Notes under the pieces: model-generated
Seen by the model: only the letters and a program-made list of their open reading frames with translations
What the model was told of the DNA's origin: nothing
Database searches by the model: none
From: Gp7-AA6 sp036395755
Lineage (GTDB): Bacteria; Acidobacteriota; Thermoanaerobaculia; UBA5066; Gp7-AA6
DNA: 64,000 bases
Direction: 5' to 3'
NCBI GenBank assembly: GCA_036395755.1
Contig: DASWCZ010000051.1
Location: 1-64,000 of the forward strand
Translations under genes and position numbers: made by a program
Part shown: positions 18,070-26,930 of the stretch, piece after piece
Layout of the letters: every line of letters starts with the position of its first letter
Position numbering within the stretch: position 1 is the first letter of the stretch

Positions 18070-18543
18070 TCACGGGGCCGCCTTCGCGTCGGCGCGCCCG
18101 AGCAGGTTCTTCAACTCGCGCAGGAACTCGTCCACGTCCTCGAATTTTCGATACACGGAGGCGAACCGGACATAGGCGACCTTGTCGAGCTCGCGGAGGT
18201 GATCCATCACACGTGCGCCGATTTCGTTGGTGGCCATCTCGCGTTCCTCGGTGTCGTGGAGAAGGGTCTCGACTTCGTCGACGATCGCATCGAGCTGCGC
18301 CGGAGCGACGGGCCGCTTCTCGCAGGCCTTCACGAGTCCGGCGCGGAGCTTCTTCCGATCGAAACTTTCCCGCCGGCCGTCCTTCTTGACGACCATGTAG
18401 GGGATTTCCTCGATCGTCTCATAGGACGTAAAACGGCGACCGCAGGACTCGCATTCCCTGCGGCGGCGGATCACTTCTCCCTCGCGGCTCTCGCGCGAGT
18501 CCACGACGCGATCGTCCACGGCGCCGCAGAAAGGGCACTTCAC
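18070..18543 (-). CDS. nrdR: Transcriptional repressor NrdR
   Basis: NrdR represses ribonucleotide reductase genes in response to (d)ATP. The 157-residue length is typical. The zinc ribbon is complete (CPFC near residue 3 and CESCGRRFTSYE near 31), followed by the ATP-cone with VVKKDGRRESFDRKKL and FASVYRKFEDVDEF near the end. The start is GTG at 18543, overlapping the TGA of the upstream membrane protein as GTGA. A longer in-frame extension inside the membrane gene is not real. Confidence 0.95.
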   Translation of the reverse strand: MKCPFCGAVDDRVVDSRESREGEVIRRRRECESCGRRFTSYETIEEIPYMVVKKDGRRESFDRKKLRAGLVKACEKRPVAPAQLDAIVDEVETLLHDTEEREMATNEIGARVMDHLRELDKVAYVRFASVYRKFEDVDEFLRELKNLLGRADAKAAP

Positions 18544-19568
18544 TCCTCCATTATGGCGCGAGGTACCGGATTCTCGCGCGTCTCCGCGAGCTCCTCGAGC
18601 TTCCGGACGCGCACCGGGGTCATCGCGAAGAGCGTGATCCCGATGAGCGTGATCGGTATGAAAGAGATCGCATGCGCGACGACCGCGACTCCGGACGCAG
18701 GATCCCGCGCGACGCCGTACACGTCGGTCAACGCGAGCTGGACCGCCACGTGGTAAGAGCCAAGACCTCCGGGGGTCGGAAACATGAGACCGAGAACGGC
18801 GGCCGCAGTCACGACGAAGCTCGCCGAAAAGGGAAGCTCGAGATGAAACGCCCGAAGGACCGCGTAGATCTGTACGTTGATGACGAGCCACATGGCGAGC
18901 GACCCGGCGGTCACGAGGAGGAGGAGCCTCGGGCTCTTGAGCGAGGCGAAGCCGTCCACGAACGTTTCGGCGAACGAGCGCGCCCGGGGCTGAAACCTTT
19001 CCGGCAGCCGGCGCCAGAGCCTCTCGAGAAATCGTTCGGTCGCGCCGCGACGAAACACGGAAAAAAGGACCGCCGCCACGAGCACGAGAAGAAGCAGGGC
19101 GGGAACGACGAGCTTTCCGACGCCGCGCGAGCTCGGGAGACCGGTCGCGGCCGCGATCAGGAAGAAGAAGACCACCGCGGCGCCGTCGAAGACCCGCTCG
19201 AGCAGCACCGAGGCGAGCAGCGGCGAGAAGGGAAGTCTCCGCGACCGCGCGAGGAGGGCCGGCCGGAGAATCTCTCCGACCTTGCCCGGCAGGTTGTTCG
19301 CGGCGAAGCCGAAGGCGGTGGCGACGAACGCGGGATAGAAGGGAACCCTCGCGACCGGTCGGAGGAGCCAGGTCCAGCGCACCGCCCGGAGAAGGAACGT
19401 CGCGATCCCCATCACGAGACTCGCGAGCAGCCAGGCTGGAGAGGCCGACGCGATCTGGCGCCCGATCTCCGCGAGATGCAGCCCGCGGAGGAAAAACGCC
19501 AGCAGGAGCGCGGTGACGACCACGGAGATGCCGATCTGCACGGCCCGCGAGTTGAGCGCCCGTTTCAA
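18540..19568 (-). CDS. Lysylphosphatidylglycerol synthase-type flippase-like membrane protein
   Basis: A 342-residue integral membrane protein of the UPF0104/AglD group. About eight hydrophobic helices are visible, with family motifs RAVRWTWLLRP, AFGFAANNLPGKVGEILRP (near 88-106), SVLLERVFDGAA and FPTPGGLGSYHVAVQ. Members fall in the transmembrane part of MprF and may move lipids or lipid-linked sugars. No soluble aminoacyl-transferase domain follows, so this is the stand-alone form. It is co-directional with nrdR (GTGA overlap). Confidence 0.85.
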   Translation of the reverse strand: MKRALNSRAVQIGISVVVTALLLAFFLRGLHLAEIGRQIASASPAWLLASLVMGIATFLLRAVRWTWLLRPVARVPFYPAFVATAFGFAANNLPGKVGEILRPALLARSRRLPFSPLLASVLLERVFDGAAVVFFFLIAAATGLPSSRGVGKLVVPALLLLVLVAAVLFSVFRRGATERFLERLWRRLPERFQPRARSFAETFVDGFASLKSPRLLLLVTAGSLAMWLVINVQIYAVLRAFHLELPFSASFVVTAAAVLGLMFPTPGGLGSYHVAVQLALTDVYGVARDPASGVAVVAHAISFIPITLIGITLFAMTPVRVRKLEELAETRENPVPRAIMEE

Positions 19569-19756
19569 GGTCTGCGCTCCCGCACCCGGGGCGTCGCCGA
19601 CGCCGGCCGAATGTTCCTCACGCCAATCCTTCCGTCTGCGATGCTTTTAGCATCCAAGCGATCTCCCCGCCGAAAAAAATGAGGCGAAGTTCTGACGGAG
19701 CTTGACTTTCCGCCCCAATTTACTCATTCTTTTCTTAAATTTTCGGGAGGAAACGC

Positions 19757-21451
19757 ATGCTTAGGAAGTCGCCCGGGCTCCTGGCGCTTCTTGTCGCGGG
19801 GGCCTGGCTGCTCGCGCCCTGTGCCTCGGCTCAGCCGATCGGAGTGATCGATCAGCCGACGCCGGGTCAGAGAGTTTCGGGCGTCGTCAAGGTCACCGGC
19901 TGGGTCCTCGACTTCAACGCGATCGACAAGATCGAGCTGCTCGTCGATGGAACCCTGGCCAACCGCGCCGACACGAACCTTCCACGGGCCGACGTCCTCG
20001 AGGTCTTTCCGACCTACTTCAACAGCGCGACTCCGAATCCGGGCTACGTCTCGTCCTTCCTCGCCAGCCGGTTTCCGGACGGACCGCATGCGATCACGAT
20101 TCGAGTCACCGAATCGAGCCAGGTGACCACGATCATCGGACCGACCACCGTCATCGTGGACAACAGCGTCAACCAGGCGCCGTTCGGCTACATCGACATC
20201 CCCGGGCCGGCCGGGGTGGAAGGGGCGAACGGCTCGTTTCCGGTCTCCGGGTGGGCCCTCGACAACGAGGACGTCGATCACATCGATTTCCTGATGGACG
20301 GACAGATCGTCGCGGGTGCCGTGGGTCGCGGGCTCCCCTCGACCGCAATCTATGGGACGACGCGGCCCGACGTCGCCGCGGCGTTTCCCGACGTGCCCAA
20401 CTCGCTGTATACCGGCTTCCAGGCGAACATCGATACGACGAAGCTCGTGAACGGCGTCCATCAGCTCGCCGTGCGCGTGACCGACAACCTGGGCGCCTCC
20501 CGGGTCATCGGGACCCGGACCGTCCAGATCATCAACAACGGGGCCAATCTGCCGCCCTTCGGCCAGATCGACTTCCCGCTCGACAAGGCCACCCTCTCCT
20601 GCACGACGATCGACGTGGGGATCCCGTCTCCCTGTACGCCCGACGTTTGCGCATTCGTGCTGTCCAACATCGTGGCGGGGTGGGCGCTCGACGTCGGGGC
20701 CCGACTCGACCACGGCCAGGTGTCCTACGTCGAGCTGCTCTTGGACGGGGCAATCCTGGCGAACACCCGCACGGACTGCGTCCAGACCGCGACCGGCGCC
20801 CTCGTCAACTGCTACGGCATCAACCGGCCCGACGTCGCGCGGAGCTACTCCGGGTACGTCAACGCAGACAACGCCGGCTTCCTCTTCTCGTTCGGTCTGG
20901 TCAACACGACAGCCACCACCGATACAGCTTGCCCCGCCGGGCTGATCTCCATCGTGCTGCCGACCGGAAGTATCGTCGGCTGCGTCCTGCCCGGCAAGCA
21001 CACTCTGGCGGTGCGCGTCGGGGACGAGGAGGAAGCGCTCACTCAGATCGGCGCCATGTCGGTCGACGTCCTCTGCGACCCGACCGGCGCGGACTTCCCG
21101 GCGGTCGGATACATCGACACCCCGTCGGACTATCAGTTCATCAACGGGATCTTCACCGTGTTCGGCTGGGCGTTCGACTTCAACGGCGTGCAGAGGATCG
21201 AAGTGGACGTGGACGGCCAGGTCGTCGGCAACGCGACGTACGGGCTGTCGCGGCCGGACGTCCCGCGCGCGGAACCGAGGGCGCCCTCGAGCAGCGTCGG
21301 CTTTGCGTTCCAGCTCGACACGACGCGCCTCTCCGACTCGGAGCACGACCTCGTGATCTACGTCGTCGATTCGACGTTCGGGACGCCGCGGCGGACAGAG
21401 ATCGGGCGCCGGAAGTTCGTCGTCAACAACAACACGCTGACGCACCGGTAA
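19757..21451 (+). CDS. Secreted protein of four tandem Ig-like domains
   Basis: A 564-residue exported protein with a signal peptide ending near ASAQP (residue 26). It contains four copies of an about 110-135-residue unit. Each has an opening GxIDxP, a core VxGWxLD..xxIDxIELLVDG, an NRPDVxxxFP-like loop and a closing HxLxIRVTD...R.IGxxTVxVxNN. The units begin near residues 28, 143, 265 and 446. The third unit is longer, with extra cysteines that could form disulfides. I recognise no enzyme motif; it looks like a structural or adhesive beta protein. A GGAGG ribosome site lies 7 bases before the ATG, and a TTGACT box is at 19702. It is a lone gene convergent with ctpA. Confidence 0.75.
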   Translation: MLRKSPGLLALLVAGAWLLAPCASAQPIGVIDQPTPGQRVSGVVKVTGWVLDFNAIDKIELLVDGTLANRADTNLPRADVLEVFPTYFNSATPNPGYVSSFLASRFPDGPHAITIRVTESSQVTTIIGPTTVIVDNSVNQAPFGYIDIPGPAGVEGANGSFPVSGWALDNEDVDHIDFLMDGQIVAGAVGRGLPSTAIYGTTRPDVAAAFPDVPNSLYTGFQANIDTTKLVNGVHQLAVRVTDNLGASRVIGTRTVQIINNGANLPPFGQIDFPLDKATLSCTTIDVGIPSPCTPDVCAFVLSNIVAGWALDVGARLDHGQVSYVELLLDGAILANTRTDCVQTATGALVNCYGINRPDVARSYSGYVNADNAGFLFSFGLVNTTATTDTACPAGLISIVLPTGSIVGCVLPGKHTLAVRVGDEEEALTQIGAMSVDVLCDPTGADFPAVGYIDTPSDYQFINGIFTVFGWAFDFNGVQRIEVDVDGQVVGNATYGLSRPDVPRAEPRAPSSSVGFAFQLDTTRLSDSEHDLVIYVVDSTFGTPRRTEIGRRKFVVNNNTLTHR

Positions 21452-21476
21452 TCCGACCGGGATCGGCCGAGGGGTT

Positions 21477-21493
21477 CCGCGGCCCGGCCGCGG
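21477..21493. terminator. 17-base perfect palindrome between convergent genes
   Basis: CCGCGGCC and GGCCGCGG flank a single C and fill the space just before the ctpA stop codon, 26 bases after the stop of the secreted repeat gene. Position between two convergent stops suggests a two-way terminator or RNA end, but there is no T-run on either side. Confidence 0.3.
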
Positions 21494-23107
21494 TCAGCTC
21501 GCCCGCGAAGCGCGAGCCGGATTCTTCTTCTTGGGCAGAGCCGCGATCCGTTGGGCTTCGCCGAACATGGTCAACGCCTTCTGCACCTGGGCGTCGCCGG
21601 TCGCGCGGACCGCCCAACCTGCCTCCAGTCCATACTTCGCGTTGACCAGCTCGACGCGGATCGCGAGGTCCAGGAGGTCGCGGTTCGGATCTTCGGTCCA
21701 GGTGCGTTTCAACTCGCCCGCGGTCGAGAATTTCGACGCTTCCGCGAAGCGGAAGAACTCGTCCCGGGTGGCCGGCGTTACGGTCACGTCCCGGGTCACG
21801 TCGGGGTGCTTGACGAGCCAGTTGACCGCGAAGTTGAAGGGCAGGTTGCGGGCGAGGAGCTGCGTCAGCAGCTTCGAGTCGCGGTTGTTCTTGACGAGCA
21901 CGTCGGGCGTGATTCCCCCGGCCGCGTACACGACGCGTCCCGCGTCGGTGTAGAACACCTCCCCCTCCTTCTTGGAGGGTTCGGGCTCCTCGCCCGGAGT
22001 ATCGGAGTCCTCCGGGTTCACATAGGCGAGCAGGTCGCTGAAATCCCTCTGGATCCAGCGTCCCGACGGCGTGTAGTACTTCGCGGTCGTCAGGGCGAGG
22101 CCGGCGCCGTAGGGCAGCGTGTAGACGCTCTGGACGAGCCCCTTGCCCCAGGTCCGCTGGCCGACAATCAACCCGCGGTCGTGGTCCTGAATGGCGCCGG
22201 CGACGATCTCCGACGCGGAGGCGGAGCCGCGGTTCACGAGGACGACGAGCGGCCTGTCGAAGTGCAGGCCGTCACCGGGAGCCAGGTAGTCCTGCGCCGA
22301 AGAGCTGGTCCGGCCGCGCGTGTAGACGATCTTCGATCCCTTTTCGAGGAACACGTCGGCGACGTCCACCGACTGATCGAGGACCCCGCCCGGGTTTCCC
22401 CGCAGGTCGAGGAGGAGCCTCTTCATTCCCTGCTTCTCGAGCCGTTCGATCGCGGACTTCAACTCGCGGCTCGACGTGTGGGTGAAGTCGGCGAGCAGCA
22501 GGTAACCGGTCTCCGGGGCGATCATGAAGGCGTAACGCACCGAGAAAGTCGGGATCTCGGCGCGAGTGATGGTCATCCGGAGCGGCTCGTCGATCCCGGC
22601 GCGCCGGATCGTGATCGTGACCTGGCTGCCCTTGGGCCCGCGCAGCTTGCGAACGACCTCGTCGGTCGAGACGTCTTCCTTGATCTCCTCGTCCTCGATG
22701 TGCGTAATGACGTCGCCCGCCCGGATCCCGAGCTTGTAGGCGGGTGTTCCTTCCATCGGGGCGATGACCGTAATCCGCCCCATCCGCTTCTGGATCTGGA
22801 TCCCGAGGCCAAAAAACGAGCCCTGCTGCTTCTCGCGCATCGCGGAGAAGTCCTCCGGCTCCAGGAAGGCGGTGTGGGGATCGAGCCGGGAAAGCATTCC
22901 GTGGATCGACGCGTAGACGAACTGATCCGGCGCGATCGCCTGGGGCGACCACTCGGACAGCGTCGTCAGGATGTCGGCGTATTCGTCCAGGGGCGGGCCC
23001 TCGCGCTCCGGCGAGGCGAAGAGGATCGCCGTGAAGGCTCCTCCCGCGAGGGTCGATGCTGCGAGAAGGGCGACGGCGATGACGAGTCGGGAACGGCTTG
23101 GACTCAC
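21494..23107 (-). CDS. S41 family C-terminal processing protease
   Basis: This 537-residue Ctp-type serine protease acts in the periplasm. One N-terminal membrane helix (8-30) is followed by a PDZ domain (about 95-183) with FFGLGIQI and GIRAGDVITHI. The S41 core has LDLRGNPGG (near 234-241), catalytic S297 (GSASASEIVAG) and K322 (RTWGKGLVQ), 25 residues apart as in E. coli Prc. The last 130 residues are a helical extension of unknown role. The start is GTG at 23107, behind a strong AGGAGG; a longer frame upstream runs antisense through tatA. The tat genes are divergent from it. Confidence 0.93.
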   Translation of the reverse strand: MSPSRSRLVIAVALLAASTLAGGAFTAILFASPEREGPPLDEYADILTTLSEWSPQAIAPDQFVYASIHGMLSRLDPHTAFLEPEDFSAMREKQQGSFFGLGIQIQKRMGRITVIAPMEGTPAYKLGIRAGDVITHIEDEEIKEDVSTDEVVRKLRGPKGSQVTITIRRAGIDEPLRMTITRAEIPTFSVRYAFMIAPETGYLLLADFTHTSSRELKSAIERLEKQGMKRLLLDLRGNPGGVLDQSVDVADVFLEKGSKIVYTRGRTSSSAQDYLAPGDGLHFDRPLVVLVNRGSASASEIVAGAIQDHDRGLIVGQRTWGKGLVQSVYTLPYGAGLALTTAKYYTPSGRWIQRDFSDLLAYVNPEDSDTPGEEPEPSKKEGEVFYTDAGRVVYAAGGITPDVLVKNNRDSKLLTQLLARNLPFNFAVNWLVKHPDVTRDVTVTPATRDEFFRFAEASKFSTAGELKRTWTEDPNRDLLDLAIRVELVNAKYGLEAGWAVRATGDAQVQKALTMFGEAQRIAALPKKKNPARASRAS

Positions 23108-23236
23108 TCGGTTCCTCCTGAAGCGGCCATTGTGACATGGAGAGATCGGGCTCCGATTCGAAGGTTTCGGTCCGCCGTCCGCCGAACGGGCGCCGCGGAC
23201 TGGACCGGCGTAGAATCCCTCACGGAGTACACAAAC

Positions 23237-23608
23237 ATGTTTGGCCCTATTGGAATGCCCGAACTCGTCCTGATTTTTCTGGTGGCTCTCCTCGTTTTCG
23301 GGCCGAAGAAGCTGCCGGAGCTCGGCCGTTCGCTCGGACGCGGCATCGCCGAGTTCAAGCGGGCGTCGGAGGACCTGAAACGCACGATCGAGGACGAGAT
23401 CGAGCAGGGAAAGCAACACGTCTCCGCAGTCCAGGACGAGGTTTCCTCGGTTCGCCAGCAGGCGGGGGAGCTTCGGAACACGATCGCGTCGTCGGCGGCG
23501 GGCTCCGCCGCCGGTTCCGCCGCGGCTTCTGTCGCCGCGGCGCCGGCCGGGGAAGCCTCTCCCGAAGGCACCGCGGCTCCGCCCCCCGGGTCGATCCGGC
23601 CGTCTTGA
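23237..23608 (+). CDS. tatA: Sec-independent translocase subunit TatA/TatB-like
   Basis: A 123-residue protein with a short N-terminal membrane helix (MPELVLIFLVALLVFGPKKLPELGRSLG), the FGPKKLP hinge and an amphipathic helix. A coiled-coil stretch (about 40-85) leads to an Ala/Pro-rich disordered tail. It forms the pore that exports folded proteins with TatC, whose gene starts 31 bases downstream. The tail is longer than in most TatA, so a TatB-like role is also possible; no second TatA/B gene is in the window. Confidence 0.9.
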   Translation: MFGPIGMPELVLIFLVALLVFGPKKLPELGRSLGRGIAEFKRASEDLKRTIEDEIEQGKQHVSAVQDEVSSVRQQAGELRNTIASSAAGSAAGSAAASVAAAPAGEASPEGTAAPPPGSIRPS

Positions 23609-23639
23609 AGAGTCCCGCCGGGGAGAGCGGCGTGGAGCG

Positions 23640-24455
23640 GTGAGACTCGTCGGTCCCGCCGGGCCGGAACCGGAAGGAGCGCTGGAAGAACGGAGGCTCA
23701 AGGACGAAAACGAAGAGCTTCCCCGGATGGGGTTCTTCGAGCACCTGGAGGAGTTTCGCCGCCGCCTGATCGTTTCGTTGATCGCGCTCGCCATCACGTT
23801 CACGGTCGCGTGGACGAAGGCGCCGCTGCTGTTCGAAATCCTCGCGAAGCCGGTCCGCCGCTTCCTGCCGCCCGGCCAGAACCTTTCGTACACGACGCTC
23901 ACCGAGCCGTTCCTGCTCTATTTCCGGGTTGCGCTCCTGGGCGGATTGATTCTCGCCTCGCCCGTGATCCTCTGGCAGCTGTGGCTGTTCATCGCGCCCG
24001 CGCTCTACCGGCGGGAGAAGCGCTTCGCGATTCCGTTCCTCCTCGCGAGCGTCTTCTTCTTTCTGACGGGATGCGCGTTCGGCTACTTCGAGGCGTTCCC
24101 GGCGGTCGTCGGCTTCCTGGTGGGAGTGGGAACCCAGTTCAACGCGGTCATCACGATCAACGAGTACCTCTCGACGGCCACGAAGATCATCCTGGGCCTC
24201 GGAGTCTGCTTCGAGCTCCCGATCCTCATCTTTTTTCTGACCCGGCTGGGGGTGGTGTCCGAAGGCTGGTTACTCAAGAAATTCAAGTACGCAGTGCTGG
24301 TCGCATTCATCGTCGCCGCGATCATCACTCCGACTCCCGACGTGGCGACCCAGACCGTGTTCGCCGTTCCGATGCTGGCGCTTTACCTGCTGGGGATCGC
24401 GATGTCCTGGATGTTCCGGAAACGGAAGAAATCGTCAGTGGGCTCGGGAACCTGA
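23640..24455 (+). CDS. tatC: Sec-independent translocase subunit TatC
   Basis: The receptor subunit of the twin-arginine translocase, 271 residues with six membrane helices. The family pattern is clear: FFEHLEEFRRRLIVSL (near 32-47), SYTTLTEPFLLYFRVALLGG, SPVILWQLWLFIAPALY and FELPILIFFLTRLGVV. The first 29 residues before MGFFEHLEEF are charged; the ATG at 23727 is an alternative start. It forms a pair with tatA. Its 3' end overlaps the convergent GGCT-like gene by 21 bases. Confidence 0.95.
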   Translation: MRLVGPAGPEPEGALEERRLKDENEELPRMGFFEHLEEFRRRLIVSLIALAITFTVAWTKAPLLFEILAKPVRRFLPPGQNLSYTTLTEPFLLYFRVALLGGLILASPVILWQLWLFIAPALYRREKRFAIPFLLASVFFFLTGCAFGYFEAFPAVVGFLVGVGTQFNAVITINEYLSTATKIILGLGVCFELPILIFFLTRLGVVSEGWLLKKFKYAVLVAFIVAAIITPTPDVATQTVFAVPMLALYLLGIAMSWMFRKRKKSSVGSGT

Positions 24456-24917
24456 TCTTGTCGGGGGACGAGAAGGCGAACCGGAGCCGGGCGTTCGTTT
24501 GAAGTAGTCGCCAGAACGAATCCGGGGCAGACCGGTCGTCGGCTGGTTGTACAGATAGACCCATGCGGGCACTTTCCTCCCCTGGCCGAGATCGATGGTG
24601 ACACGACTTCGGCGGAACTCGGCCGCCGCGGGGTTCTTCGCGTTCCATCCTTCGTACCGGTCGAGGACTTTCAAGGCGCGCCCGGGATCTCTCAAGTTGT
24701 AGACGTCGCCCCAAACGAACGCGCGGGTCCCGGATTTTCTCACCGCGCCCGGATAGAGACCGACGTCGTAGAGAATTCCAGGCAATTTCCCCCGCCCGAC
24801 CCGGTCGGCGTATTGCTCGAGCACCTTGCTCATCTGGTGGGACGGTGCCGAGCGAAGGGTGCCGTACACGAAGATGTAGGACGGGGCCACAGACTTACGG
24901 CTCGTACTGTTTGCCAT
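24435..24917 (-). CDS. Gamma-glutamylcyclotransferase-like (AIG2/GGCT) protein
   Basis: A 160-residue protein of the GGCT-like fold. The substrate loop YGTLR (18-22) and the catalytic acid E89 in LDRYEGW are present, with the closing strand VPAWVYLYN. Members release 5-oxoproline from gamma-glutamyl compounds or cleave related amides; the substrate is not predictable here. The final 25 residues (Gly/Ser/Arg-rich) overlap the tatC end. It overlaps the upstream gene by 23 bases, so it is probably the last gene of the kdsD-kdsC run. Confidence 0.8.
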   Translation of the reverse strand: MANSTSRKSVAPSYIFVYGTLRSAPSHQMSKVLEQYADRVGRGKLPGILYDVGLYPGAVRKSGTRAFVWGDVYNLRDPGRALKVLDRYEGWNAKNPAAAEFRRSRVTIDLGQGRKVPAWVYLYNQPTTGLPRIRSGDYFKRTPGSGSPSRPPTRSGSRAH

Positions 24918-25353
24918 CGTTCAATTTCCCGAGAAGGGCGAGGAGGTTCTTGAATCCACCATCCCTGCAGAATTTAAGAACAACCGAGTCTTTCGCGAGT
25001 TCGCCAAGGTAATAGCCGAAGATCAGTCGGATCTCCTTCTCAGAGAGCTGCGACATTCTTTTGAGCACAGCAATGAACTCAAAGAAGTTGAGATAGTCGA
25101 CGAGAGGCTCCAGCTCTGCCGAGTTGTCCGGATCGGACACGATGCAGTAGTGAAGCCGATCCAGCTTCGGACCCGGGTAATCGAGCGTTGCGCGGATCGC
25201 CTTCAGCTCTGGCCTCACGTAAAAGGATTCGTACAGGCGAGAGAGCCATTCGACTCGCCGAACTTTCAGGTTTGTCCAGAAGGTGAGCCACGCGAGGAAG
25301 GCGGCGGCAACAGCCAGCGCCAGGGCGATTGTTTCCTTGTCAGGAGTCTTCAT
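24895..25353 (-). CDS. Single-pass membrane protein of unknown function
   Basis: A 152-residue protein with one N-terminal helix (TIALALAVAAAFLAWLTFW, about 8-26), then a soluble alpha-helical domain with YESFYVRPELKAIRATLDY, LVDYLNFFEFIAVL and IRLIFGYYLGEL. This resembles DUF4760-type proteins, but I cannot assign it firmly. The start is supported by AGGAGG seven bases upstream and by an ATGA overlap with the kdsC stop. A role in LPS synthesis is not implied beyond the operon position. Confidence 0.7.
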   Translation of the reverse strand: MKTPDKETIALALAVAAAFLAWLTFWTNLKVRRVEWLSRLYESFYVRPELKAIRATLDYPGPKLDRLHYCIVSDPDNSAELEPLVDYLNFFEFIAVLKRMSQLSEKEIRLIFGYYLGELAKDSVVLKFCRDGGFKNLLALLGKLNDGKQYEP

Positions 25354-25859
25354 CGATGCCTCCTGACGGTTCTTGTCGTCACCCCGTTTCGCGCCAGGAT
25401 CATTTCGATGAACTCCCGCACCGCTCCACGGCCGCCCGGGCTCTTCAGAACGACCTGGGCGGCCTCCCGCGCGGGGGGAGCCGCATCCGACGGGCAGGCC
25501 GAGAAGCCCGCGGCCTCGAGCAGCGGGACGTCCGGCTCGTCGTCGCCGATGGCCGCCGTCTCGGATGGACGGAGCGCCCAGCGCCGGCAGAGGTTGCGGT
25601 AGAGCGCTTCCTTGTCGTCCACTTTCTGGTAGCAGAGTCGAACGCCCAGGTCCCGCGCTCGCCTCGCCGTCGCGGGCGACCGCCGTCCGGAGATCCAGAC
25701 GACCTTGAGCCCCGCGGCGATCGCCATCTTGATGCCGTGCCCGTCCTTCGTGTCGAAGACCTTCAGCTCGCGGCCGCGGTCGTCCATGTAAAGGCGGCCG
25801 TCGGTCAGCACGCCGTCGACGTCGAAGAAGAGGGCCTGGATTCCCTTGCGACCCCTCAA
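25350..25859 (-). CDS. kdsC: 3-deoxy-D-manno-octulosonate 8-phosphate phosphatase
   Basis: A 169-residue HAD phosphatase that releases Kdo from Kdo-8-phosphate. Catalytic D13 and D15 lie in FFDVDGVLTDG, followed by FDTKDGHGIKM, the WISGRRS motif and IGDDEPDVPLL, all typical of KdsC. The start is inferred as TTG at 25859, overlapping the kdsD TGA as TTGA; no ATG or GTG fits the family N-terminus. It works directly after KdsA, whose gene is about 5 kb away in a separate run. Confidence 0.92.
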   Translation of the reverse strand: MRGRKGIQALFFDVDGVLTDGRLYMDDRGRELKVFDTKDGHGIKMAIAAGLKVVWISGRRSPATARRARDLGVRLCYQKVDDKEALYRNLCRRWALRPSETAAIGDDEPDVPLLEAAGFSACPSDAAPPAREAAQVVLKSPGGRGAVREFIEMILARNGVTTRTVRRHR

Positions 25860-26812
25860 GCAATTCCCGCCGCGAGCAGGTCGTGCATATGGATCGCCCC
25901 GGTCAGGCCGCCCGACCCGTCCACGACGAAGAGCGAAGTGATCTTCGCCTGCTGCATCCTTCCGAGCGCCTCCGAAGCGAGGTCCTCGCCGGCGATCGTC
26001 TTCGGTCGGGCATGCGAGCACTCGCCGGCGGTTCGCGCGAGGAGCGAGGGATCCTTCTCGAGCAGCCGCCGCAGGTCTCCGTCGGAGATCACCCCGGCCA
26101 GCTCTCCGCTGCCGTTGACGACCGCGGTCACTCCCATCATCTTGCGGGACATCTCGTGGATGGCCTCGGTCATCGGGGTGTCCCGCGTCACGAGCGGGAT
26201 CCGGTCTCCGGTGCGCATCAGGTCCCTGACCCTGAGGAATTTCTTTCCCAGGCGGCCACCCGGATGAAGCGCCGCGAAGTCCTCTTCGCGGAAACCGCGC
26301 TTCTCCGAGATCGCCATCGCGAGCGCGTCTCCCATGGCCAGCATGGCGGTGGTCGAGGCCGTCGGAGCCAGGTTCAGCGGGCAGGCCTCCTGCGAGATCG
26401 CGACGGAGATCACCCGATCGGCCGCACGGCCCACGGAGGAGCCCGGCTCCCCGGTCATGGCGATCGCGCGGACGTTGCGCTCGCGCGCGAACTCCAGGAG
26501 GCGCACGACCTCCGGCGTCTCTCCGGAAAAGGAGAGCGCGAGGACCGTGTCGCCGGGGACCAGCATACCGAGGTCGCCGTGGCTCGCCTCGGCGGCGTGG
26601 AGGAAGTAGGCGGGCGTTCCGGTAGAGGAGAGCGTCGCCGCGATCTTCTGGCCGATCAGACCCGACTTGCCGAGCCCGGTGACGCAGAGCCGCCCGGCGG
26701 AGGCGGAGATCTCTTCGACGGCGCTCTCGAAATCCGGGCCCAGGTTGCGAATCTGCTCCTGGACCGAATCCGCCTCGATCTGGAGGACCTTCCGGGCGGC
26801 GTCCAGGATCAC
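25856..26812 (-). CDS. kdsD: D-arabinose 5-phosphate isomerase
   Basis: KdsD (KpsF/GutQ family) converts ribulose 5-phosphate to arabinose 5-phosphate, the first step to Kdo. The 318-residue protein has a SIS domain (about 35-185) with VTGLGKSGLIGQKIAATLSS and SFSGETPEV. Two CBS domains follow (about 200-315), with MRTGDRIPLV, VTAVVNGSGELAGVISDGDLRR and a closing FVVDGSGGLTGAIHMHDLL. It is the first gene of the minus-strand kdsD-kdsC run. Confidence 0.95.
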   Translation of the reverse strand: MILDAARKVLQIEADSVQEQIRNLGPDFESAVEEISASAGRLCVTGLGKSGLIGQKIAATLSSTGTPAYFLHAAEASHGDLGMLVPGDTVLALSFSGETPEVVRLLEFARERNVRAIAMTGEPGSSVGRAADRVISVAISQEACPLNLAPTASTTAMLAMGDALAMAISEKRGFREEDFAALHPGGRLGKKFLRVRDLMRTGDRIPLVTRDTPMTEAIHEMSRKMMGVTAVVNGSGELAGVISDGDLRRLLEKDPSLLARTAGECSHARPKTIAGEDLASEALGRMQQAKITSLFVVDGSGGLTGAIHMHDLLAAGIA

Positions 26813-26930
26813 GCGTCCATCTTAAGGCCCCCGGTCCCGCCGACCGCAGCCGGCGTCCTTCGACGAGAACTCCCGGCCGGTTCTGAGGAGCGCCGGCAGA
26901 AACCCGTGGCGCGCTAGCGATCGGCTCCGG

